A DNA stretch of 64,000 nt from Nocardioides panzhihuensis (GTDB lineage: Bacteria; Actinomycetota; Actinomycetes; Propionibacteriales; Nocardioidaceae). Position 1 is the first letter of the stretch, and every line of letters begins with the position of its first letter. Location: contig NZ_JACBZR010000001.1 of the NCBI RefSeq assembly GCF_013408335.1, forward strand, positions 1,116,001-1,180,000. Direction: 5' to 3'. A program made the translations under genes and the position numbers. The notes under the pieces are model-generated. The model searched no databases. It saw nothing but the letters and a program-made list of their open reading frames with translations, and was not told the DNA's origin. Below, one piece after another: positions 58,507 to 64,000 of the stretch.

Positions 58507-59232
58507 ATGACTGCTGGAGCACAGGACCTGACCCGTCCCGACGGGTCGCCGCTGCGGGTGCTCGTCGTCGATGACGAGGTGAACATCGCCGAGCTGATCG
58601 CGATGGCGCTGCGGTTCGAGGGCTGGGAGGTCACCATGGCCCACTCCGGTTCCAAGGCCGTCAGCGCGGCGAAGGAGACCTCGCCCGACGCGATCGTGCT
58701 CGACTGGATGCTGCCCGACTTCGACGGGCTGGAGGTCCTGCGTCGGGTACGCAGCACCCAGCCGGTCGTACCCGTCCTGTTCCTCACCGCCAAGGACGCG
58801 GTCGAGGACCGGGTCGCCGGGCTGACCGCGGGCGGTGACGACTATGTGACCAAGCCGTTCTCTCTCGAGGAGCTCGTCGCGCGGCTGCGAGGCTTGATGC
58901 GCCGGGCCGGGGCGACCCGGGTCGAGGAGCACTCGGTGATCCGCGTCGGCGACCTGTCGATGGACGAGGACTCGCGTGAGGTGCACCGTGCGGGGGACGA
59001 GATCATGCTCACCGCGACCGAGTTCGAGCTGCTCCGCTACCTGATGCGCAACCCGCGCCGGGTGCTCTCGAAGGCTCAGATCCTCGATCGGGTCTGGTCC
59101 TACGACTTTGGTGGTCAGGCCAACGTCGTCGAGCTCTACATCTCCTACCTGCGCAAGAAGATCGACGCCGGCCGGAAGCCGATGATCCACACGATGCGCG
59201 GCGCGGGCTACGTGCTGAAGGCCGCTGAGTGA
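58507..59232 (+). CDS. OmpR-family response regulator
   Basis: 241 aa. Receiver: RVLVVDDEVNIAELIAMALRFEGW, phospho-acceptor Asp in AIVLDWMLPDFDGLEVLRR, PVLFLTAKDAVEDRVAGLTAGGDDYVTKPF. DNA-binding winged helix: LTATEFELLRYLMRNPRRVLSKAQILDRVWSYDFGGQANVVELYISYLRKKID, typical of the actinobacterial TcrA/TrcR/PrrA-like group. Coupled to the following kinase gene by a GTGA overlap. The preceding 100-bp region has repeated AGCAA/CTTCA words that may be its operator. Confidence 0.94.
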   Translation: MTAGAQDLTRPDGSPLRVLVVDDEVNIAELIAMALRFEGWEVTMAHSGSKAVSAAKETSPDAIVLDWMLPDFDGLEVLRRVRSTQPVVPVLFLTAKDAVEDRVAGLTAGGDDYVTKPFSLEELVARLRGLMRRAGATRVEEHSVIRVGDLSMDEDSREVHRAGDEIMLTATEFELLRYLMRNPRRVLSKAQILDRVWSYDFGGQANVVELYISYLRKKIDAGRKPMIHTMRGAGYVLKAAE

Positions 59233-60689
59233 ACGAGCGCCAGCGAGTGACCCGCCGGTCCAACCGGCTCGGCCGACTGGTCGCGCCGCTCACCTCGCGG
59301 CTGGTCATCACCGCGGTCTCCCTGGTGCTGGTCGTCTCGCTGCTGATCGCCACCGTGGCCACGATCGCGCTGCGCGAGACCTTGTTGGACCGCCTCGACA
59401 GGGACGTACGCGACATGGCACGAGGTGTCGCCGGGCCGGGGCCGGCCGTCCGGTTGAACCTGGCCCCGGACTCGGTCTTCGCGGAGTTCCCCGAGAATGG
59501 CGAGGCTCGAGGCACCCTCGGCGACTTCGACCCGGACGAGGTGGAGCCGCTCACCGTGGCCGACCTCGAGACGCTGCAGAAGGTGAGCGTCGACGCCCGC
59601 GCCCACTACGTCGAGCTGCCCGATCACGGCACCTACCGGGTGATCGCCCAGGCCGTCCTCAACACGAGCACCGGCCAGACGGTTATCGTCGTCACAGGTC
59701 ACTCCACAGGTGAGGTCGAGAAGACCATCGGGAGCCTGATCTTCTGGGAGGCACTGCTGACCCTGCTCGGCGTGCTGGCCGCCGCGGGCGTGGGCTACAT
59801 CGTCGTACGCCGCCAGCTCAGCCCGTTGCGAGAGGTCGCCGCCACCGCGCATGCCGTCGCCGGCCTCCCCATGTCCTCCGGCGAGGTCTCGGTGACCGAA
59901 CGGGTACCCGAACGGCTCACCGACGAGGACACCGAGGTCGGCCAGGTCGGGGCCGCGCTCAACTCGCTGCTCGACCACGTCGAGACCTCCCTGGCCGAGC
60001 GTCACCGCAGCGAGCAGCAGGTACGCCAGTTCGTCGCCGACGCCTCCCACGAGCTGCGCACGCCGTTGACCACCATCCGCGGCTACACCGAGCTGGCCCA
60101 GCAGCGGCCCGAAGCGGTCCCGATGGCGCTCGGCAAGGTGGAGGAGGAGTCGCTGCGGATGACCACGCTGGTCGAGGATCTGCTCCTGCTCGCCCGCCTA
60201 GACCAGGGCCGCCCGCTCGCCCGAGAGCCGGTCGACCTGACCCGGCTGCTCCTCGAGGCCGTCGACGACGCCCGGGTCGTCGCCCCGTCGCACAGTTGGC
60301 GGCTCGAGCTGCCGGCCGACGTCGACGCCGACTCCGACGCCGCCGAGGTGATCGTGACCGGCGACGACCAGCGACTCCACCAGGTGATCAGCAACCTGCT
60401 CACCAACGAGCGCCGGCACACGCCCGCCGGCACCACGGTCACCGTCCGCGTACGTCGTGACGGTTTCGACGTCCACGACGACGGACCGGGCTTCCCGCCG
60501 GACCTCGTCCCACGCGCCTTCGAGCGCTTCACCCGCGCCGACGAGGCCCGTCAGCGCGACGGCGGCGCAGGCCTGGGGCTGGCCCTGGTCCACGCCATCG
60601 TCACCGCCCACGGCGGCGCCGTGAAGCTGACCAGCGTCCCCGGCGACACCACGATCGCCGTACGCCTCCCGCGCTCCTCCGACAGGTGA
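59229..60689 (+). CDS. Membrane sensor histidine kinase
   Basis: 486 aa. TM1 LVITAVSLVLVVSLLIATVAT, an extracytoplasmic domain to about residue 160, TM2 LIFWEALLTLLGVLAAAGVGYIVV, HAMP, phospho-acceptor VADASHELRTPLTTIRGYTE, then ATPase motifs: N box HQVISNLLTNERRHTPAG (the usual NAxxHT is NERRHT), DDGPGFPPDLVPRAFERF, and GLGLALVHAIVTAHGG. The Ala-to-Glu change inside the N box is unusual, but the Asn is kept. GTGA overlap with the regulator. Confidence 0.92.
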   Translation: MNERQRVTRRSNRLGRLVAPLTSRLVITAVSLVLVVSLLIATVATIALRETLLDRLDRDVRDMARGVAGPGPAVRLNLAPDSVFAEFPENGEARGTLGDFDPDEVEPLTVADLETLQKVSVDARAHYVELPDHGTYRVIAQAVLNTSTGQTVIVVTGHSTGEVEKTIGSLIFWEALLTLLGVLAAAGVGYIVVRRQLSPLREVAATAHAVAGLPMSSGEVSVTERVPERLTDEDTEVGQVGAALNSLLDHVETSLAERHRSEQQVRQFVADASHELRTPLTTIRGYTELAQQRPEAVPMALGKVEEESLRMTTLVEDLLLLARLDQGRPLAREPVDLTRLLLEAVDDARVVAPSHSWRLELPADVDADSDAAEVIVTGDDQRLHQVISNLLTNERRHTPAGTTVTVRVRRDGFDVHDDGPGFPPDLVPRAFERFTRADEARQRDGGAGLGLALVHAIVTAHGGAVKLTSVPGDTTIAVRLPRSSDR

Positions 60690-60739
60690 GGTGGGGTTTT
60701 CCCTACCCGGGTCGGCTCCTTGAGCCCATCGTGGCCAAG

Positions 60740-60759
60740 CGACGCGTTCCCTAGCGTCG
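60740..60759 (+). promoter_or_regulatory. Inverted repeat CGACGC-N8-GCGTCG before the ABC transporter operon
   Basis: Half-sites at 60740-60745 and 60754-60759, spanning TTCCCTA; another TTCCCTA occurs at 60698. It lies 40 bp before the ABC ATP-binding gene and is the likely operator for the two-component system that follows. Confidence 0.4.
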
Positions 60760-60799
60760 AAGGGTGACATCAGCCACCCGAAACCCCAGGAGCCACCCC

Positions 60800-61579
60800 A
60801 TGACCACCCACGCCCTCGAGGTCACCGGCCTCACCAGGACCTACGGCACGGGAGCGGCCTCCATGGCCGCGCTCGACGGCCTCGATCTGACGTGCGCGCC
60901 GGGCACGTTCACCGCCGTGATGGGGCCCTCCGGCTCCGGCAAGTCCACCTTTCTGACCTGCGCCGGAGCGCTGGAGCAGCCGACCGGCGGCCGGGTCGTC
61001 ATCGCGGGGCAGGATGTCACGGAGCTGTCCGAGGCACGCCGGACCAGGATGCGCCGCGAGCGGATCGGGTTCGTCTTCCAGAGCTTTCACCTGCTGCCCT
61101 ACCTCACCGCCGAGCAGAACGTCGCGCTCCCGCTACGGCTGGCCGGGCACCGGATCGACTCGGCGGCCCGCCGTCGGGTCCGTGATCTCCTCGACCGCGT
61201 CGACCTGGGTGAGCGCGCCGGCCATCTGCCGGCACAGCTCTCCGGCGGCCAGCAGCAGCGGGTCGCGATCGCCCGCGCGCTGGTGACCGGCCCCGACATC
61301 GTCCTCGCCGACGAACCCACGGGGGCTCTCGATTCCCGCACTGCCGCCTCGGTGCTCACCCTGCTCCGGAGCCTCGTCCGCGATCTCGGCGCGACGGTCG
61401 TGATGGTGACCCACGACCCGGTTGCGGCTGCGTACTCGGACAGCGTGGTCTTCCTCGTCGACGGCCGCGCCGTGGGGCGGATGGACAATCCCGACGCCGA
61501 GGCCGTCGCCGGCCAGATGGCACATCTCGACGAGCTCACCGACGAGCTCGCAGCCCGGGCCGAGCGGGAGATGGTGTGA
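60800..61579 (+). CDS. ABC transporter ATP-binding protein (MacB/LolD-like)
   Basis: 259 aa with AGGAG 7 nt before the ATG. Walker [11 protein letters not shown]-loop [21 protein letters not shown], signature [15 protein letters not shown], Walker [13 protein letters not shown] and H-loop VTHD are complete. The family (MacB/LolD/FtsE-like) works with FtsX-like permeases, often for peptide-antibiotic or lipid export and sensing. The permease gene follows with a TGATG junction, then a LiaS/DesK-type kinase: a self-sensing antibiotic-response module. Confidence 0.93.
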   Translation: MTTHALEVTGLTRTYGTGAASMAALDGLDLTCAPGTFTAVMGPSGSGKSTFLTCAGALEQPTGGRVVIAGQDVTELSEARRTRMRRERIGFVFQSFHLLPYLTAEQNVALPLRLAGHRIDSAARRRVRDLLDRVDLGERAGHLPAQLSGGQQQRVAIARALVTGPDIVLADEPTGALDSRTAASVLTLLRSLVRDLGATVVMVTHDPVAAAYSDSVVFLVDGRAVGRMDNPDAEAVAGQMAHLDELTDELAARAEREMV

Positions 61580-62928
61580 TGTTCAGCTTGGCACTGCGCT
61601 CGCTGCGACACCGCGCCACCGCCATGACCGCGACCTTCGTCGCGATCCTGCTCGGCACGGCGGTGATGGGTTCGTTCACGCCGCTGATCCAGGTCGCGCT
61701 CGAACCCGGCACGCCGGCCGCCGAGCAGGAGACCCTGCTCGTCCTCGGGGGAGTGGTCGGCGCCTGGGGCACCGTCATCGCGCTATTCTCGATCGTCTCG
61801 ACCGTCGGGGTCACCGTGCGACAGCGTGAGGTCGAGATCGGTCTGCTTCGCACGGTCGGCGCCGAGCCTCGTCAGGTCCGTACGCTGGTACGGGCGGAGA
61901 CGCTCGTGGTCGCGCTCGTGGCCGCGACTCTCGGCGCCCTCGTGGCGAGCCTGACCAGCCGGGCGCTCCTCGACCTGCTGCAGTCCGGTGGCGTCGTGGG
62001 CGAACAGGTCTCCCACTCGGGCGGCTGGGTCGCGCTCGCCGCGACCGTCGTCCTGCTCCTGCTCGTCTCCCTGGCGGCGGCCGGGATGGCCGGGTCGCGC
62101 GCCTCCCGAGGACCGGCGACGGTCGCCCCCGCCGAAGGCCGGGCGGGCTCCGGACGGATCGCCTGGTGGCGTTGGGCGGTGGCCCTGGTCGCAGTCGGCC
62201 AGACGGCGACCATGGTCGCGATGACGATGGCCACGGGCAAGGACGCTGCCAACCCCTACGACGCGATGGCGATGACCGGTTCTCTTGGTCTCCTGCTCGC
62301 GGTGGGGCTCGCGGCACTGGCACCGCTGCTGCTGCGGGCCGGCAGCTGGCTGCTGCGACCGCTCCTGGTCGGGACGAGCGGTCACCTGGCGGCGTACAAC
62401 ACCTCACGGAGGTCTCACCTGCTCGCCGGGGTGCTCGCGCCGGTGATGGTGCTCTCGGCGGCCGCGGTCAGCATCCTGATGCTGGTCGGGATCGACGAGC
62501 GAACGATGCCCGTCGGTCTGTCCCCGGAGATCGCCGAGGAGTTCGAGACGATCAACCTGCTCAACAACGTGGTCACCGCGATGATCTGCGCGTTCGCGGC
62601 GATCATGGTCGTCAACGCCTTCGCCGCCGTCCTCGCCGACCGGCGCCTGGAGCTACGCAGGCTGATGCTGCTGGGCGCCACTCCCGGTCAGGTGCGCGGC
62701 TCCGTCCTCGCCGAGGCCGGCATCGTCGCCGCGGTCGGCAACTTCGTCGGTCTGATCGCCGCCCAGGCGACGATCGTCCCGTTCGCCTTCGTCCGGGGCG
62801 AGGGTCTGCTTCCCGACGAGCAGCTCTGGCTGCCGCCCCTGCTGCTCGGCGGAGCTGTGGCACTGACGCTGGCCTCCGCGGTCGGCGCGACGAGTCGAGC
62901 ATTACGCACGACGTCCGGCACCCGCTGA
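61579..62928 (+). CDS. FtsX-like ABC transporter permease
   Basis: 449 aa from ATG 61579. Hydrophobic segments include [71 protein letters not shown] and later [55 protein letters not shown] and [22 protein letters not shown]. Coupling motifs [20 protein letters not shown] and [23 protein letters not shown], one in each half, are the EAA-like contacts to the ATPase. A two-FtsX-half permease, partner of the ATPase upstream. Confidence 0.9.
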   Translation: MFSLALRSLRHRATAMTATFVAILLGTAVMGSFTPLIQVALEPGTPAAEQETLLVLGGVVGAWGTVIALFSIVSTVGVTVRQREVEIGLLRTVGAEPRQVRTLVRAETLVVALVAATLGALVASLTSRALLDLLQSGGVVGEQVSHSGGWVALAATVVLLLLVSLAAAGMAGSRASRGPATVAPAEGRAGSGRIAWWRWAVALVAVGQTATMVAMTMATGKDAANPYDAMAMTGSLGLLLAVGLAALAPLLLRAGSWLLRPLLVGTSGHLAAYNTSRRSHLLAGVLAPVMVLSAAAVSILMLVGIDERTMPVGLSPEIAEEFETINLLNNVVTAMICAFAAIMVVNAFAAVLADRRLELRRLMLLGATPGQVRGSVLAEAGIVAAVGNFVGLIAAQATIVPFAFVRGEGLLPDEQLWLPPLLLGGAVALTLASAVGATSRALRTTSGTR

Positions 62929-64000
62929 TGTCACACTCACTCCTGATGGCCGAGTGGGATGCACCGATCCGGACCGTGCGACCGGAGCCGTTCAGCGGGC
63001 AGGCGCTCGTCGAGCGGCTCCGGCTGACCGGACTGTCGCTGGGCTATGCCCTGATGATGGCGCCAGCCCTGGTGCTGGCCATCCTCACCGTGCTCTCGAT
63101 CCCCCTCGGGCTGGTCTTCGGGGTCGGCGTCGGGGTCGCTCTGGGCGTGGTGCCGGCCACCCAGGCCGTCGCCGGTGTGCACCGCCGGGTGAGCGGGAGG
63201 CTTCTCGGGGAGACCATCTTCGAGACGTACGCGGACCTGAGTGCCCTGCCGGTCCTCGGTCGGCCGTTCCGGTGGGTCAGGGAGAAGGCACGGTGGCGCG
63301 ACTTCTCCCTCTGCTGTTTCTCCGCGACCGGTGGCTTCGTGCTCTCCCTGCTCCCCGCGGCGTTCCTGACCGTGCCGCTGACCTGGCTGATCCTGGCCCT
63401 CACCGGCATCGGCTGGGTCGCCTGGCTACTGATCCTGCTCACCGGTCCGCTGCTCCTGGCCTGGTGGGTGACCACCCCAGCCCTCGTCCGAGCACGGGCG
63501 CTGGCCGAGCGCGGCATCTTCGGTCAGGGACAGGTCGCCGAACTGACCGCCAGGGTCGAGACGGTCGAGTCGACCCGCGCCGAGACGCTGGACCATTCGG
63601 CGGCCGAGCTGCGTCGGATCGAGCGTGACCTCCACGACGGCGCCCAAGCCCGGATCGCCGCCGTCGGGATGAGCGTCGGGCTGGCCGAGAAGCTGATGGC
63701 GACCGACCCCGATGCCGCCGCCGCGCTGCTGCGGGAGGCCCGCGAGACCACGGTGTCCGCGCTGGAGGACCTGCGTGGAGTCGTACGCGGCATCCTGCCG
63801 CCCGTGCTCGCCGACCGTGGTCTCGTGGGGGCCGTCGAAGCCCTCACTGCCGGACTGCCGCTGCCGGTCACCGTCGCCATCGAGCTGCCCGGTCGTCTGC
63901 CCGACCCGGTCGAGTCGGCGGCCTACTTCGCGGTGGCCGAGTGCCTGGCCAACACGGTCAAGCACTCCGGTGCCGACCGGGCGTTCGTACGCGGCAGCCA
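62928..64000 (+). CDS. Sensor histidine kinase, LiaS/DesK type (3' end outside window)
   Basis: The frame runs off the right edge with no stop, about 357 residues visible, starting at ATG 62928 (TGATG overlap with the permease). N-terminal membrane part: GLSLGYALMMAPALVLAILTVLSIPLGLVFG and VGVALGVVPATQAV, then FSATGGFVLSLLPAAFLTVPLTW and LILLTGPLLLAWWV. HisKA_3 phospho-acceptor region is AELRRIERDLHDGAQARIAAVGMSVGLA with His in RDLHDG. The ATPase domain begins at AYFAVAECLANTVKHSG (N box). The missing end would carry the G loops; a LuxR-type partner gene is expected beyond the window. Confidence 0.92.
   Translation, partial: MSHSLLMAEWDAPIRTVRPEPFSGQALVERLRLTGLSLGYALMMAPALVLAILTVLSIPLGLVFGVGVGVALGVVPATQAVAGVHRRVSGRLLGETIFETYADLSALPVLGRPFRWVREKARWRDFSLCCFSATGGFVLSLLPAAFLTVPLTWLILALTGIGWVAWLLILLTGPLLLAWWVTTPALVRARALAERGIFGQGQVAELTARVETVESTRAETLDHSAAELRRIERDLHDGAQARIAAVGMSVGLAEKLMATDPDAAAALLREARETTVSALEDLRGVVRGILPPVLADRGLVGAVEALTAGLPLPVTVAIELPGRLPDPVESAAYFAVAECLANTVKHSGADRAFVRGS

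Noticed and set aside
1..64000. tRNA, rRNA or prophage genes
   Set aside because: No cloverleaf with conserved T-loop sequence, no rRNA-like stretch and no phage structural or integrase gene was found. The three-hairpin repeats at 7.86 and 9.62 kb lack tRNA consensus bases.

Overview
The window is high-GC DNA (roughly 70% GC, with GTG and TTG starts and very long antisense open frames) from an actinobacterium. Gene order points to the Nocardioidaceae, probably a Nocardioides-like organism. The central part keeps the actinobacterial order dxr - site-2 protease - ispG - GNAT(DUF4081) - proS - DUF4439/lipoprotein - rimP - nusA - ylxR - infB - rbfA - truB - ribF - rpsO - pnp - M16 peptidase - dapB, familiar from Mycobacterium and Streptomyces. 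The genus is inference; no rRNA or marker tree is available.

Layout. 1-4.4 kb: end of a family 4 glycosyltransferase, a LOG-type nucleotide-binding protein, a divergent SDR/TetR pair and a RIO1 kinase. 4.4-13.7 kb: a polyamine or amine catabolic cluster with two PuuB-like FAD oxidoreductases, an AsnC/Lrp regulator, a class III aminotransferase and an aldehyde dehydrogenase. It is interrupted at 7.8-10.7 kb by a DUF222-HNH (13E12-type) gene between two inverted copies of a structured repeat, plus a small membrane protein and a YiiX-like hydrolase. 13.8-15.8 kb: a membrane O-acyltransferase with an SGNH domain. 16.0-19.7 kb: dxr, site-2 protease and ispG. 19.7-24.2 kb: an accessory island splitting the usual ispG-GNAT neighbourhood (two coupled small membrane proteins, a divergent HTH-STAND ATPase, an SDR and a short aldolase-like protein). 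24.2-29.6 kb: GNAT, a secreted propeller-like protein, proS, and an acetate/succinate CoA-transferase. 29.9-38.2 kb: the rimP-nusA-ylxR-infB-rbfA-truB translation and transcription block, with an alpha/beta hydrolase inserted between nusA and ylxR. 38.2-50.5 kb: a near-perfect 58-bp palindrome, a penicillin-acylase-family enzyme, ribF, a membrane protein, a PadR/HAAS pair, rpsO, pnp, an M16 peptidase, a methyltransferase and dapB. 50.6-64 kb: an envelope-sensing region with a response regulator/kinase/GerMN lipoprotein operon, a STAS plus degenerate-HATPase pair, a DUF3043 protein, a Psp locus (pspA-pspAA-htpX-pspAB), a methyltransferase, an OmpR-type two-component pair, an ABC transporter and the start of a LiaS/DesK-type kinase that runs off the window.

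How the parts relate. The putative amine genes form a plausible route in which FAD oxidase or transaminase products are oxidised to acids, probably under AsnC control; two divergent promoter regions in the cluster share a CGAA(A)TCCGT element. The translation genes are chained tightly (4-bp overlaps, short gaps). The right 13 kb gathers several membrane-stress modules. Eight starts have a TAnnnT-like -10 hexamer 6-8 nt upstream, mostly without a clear Shine-Dalgarno sequence, so leaderless transcription looks common here. The best candidates for something undescribed are the IR-bounded DUF222-HNH unit, whose repeats fold as a three-hairpin structure with compensatory changes, and the STAND-ATPase island between ispG and GNAT.
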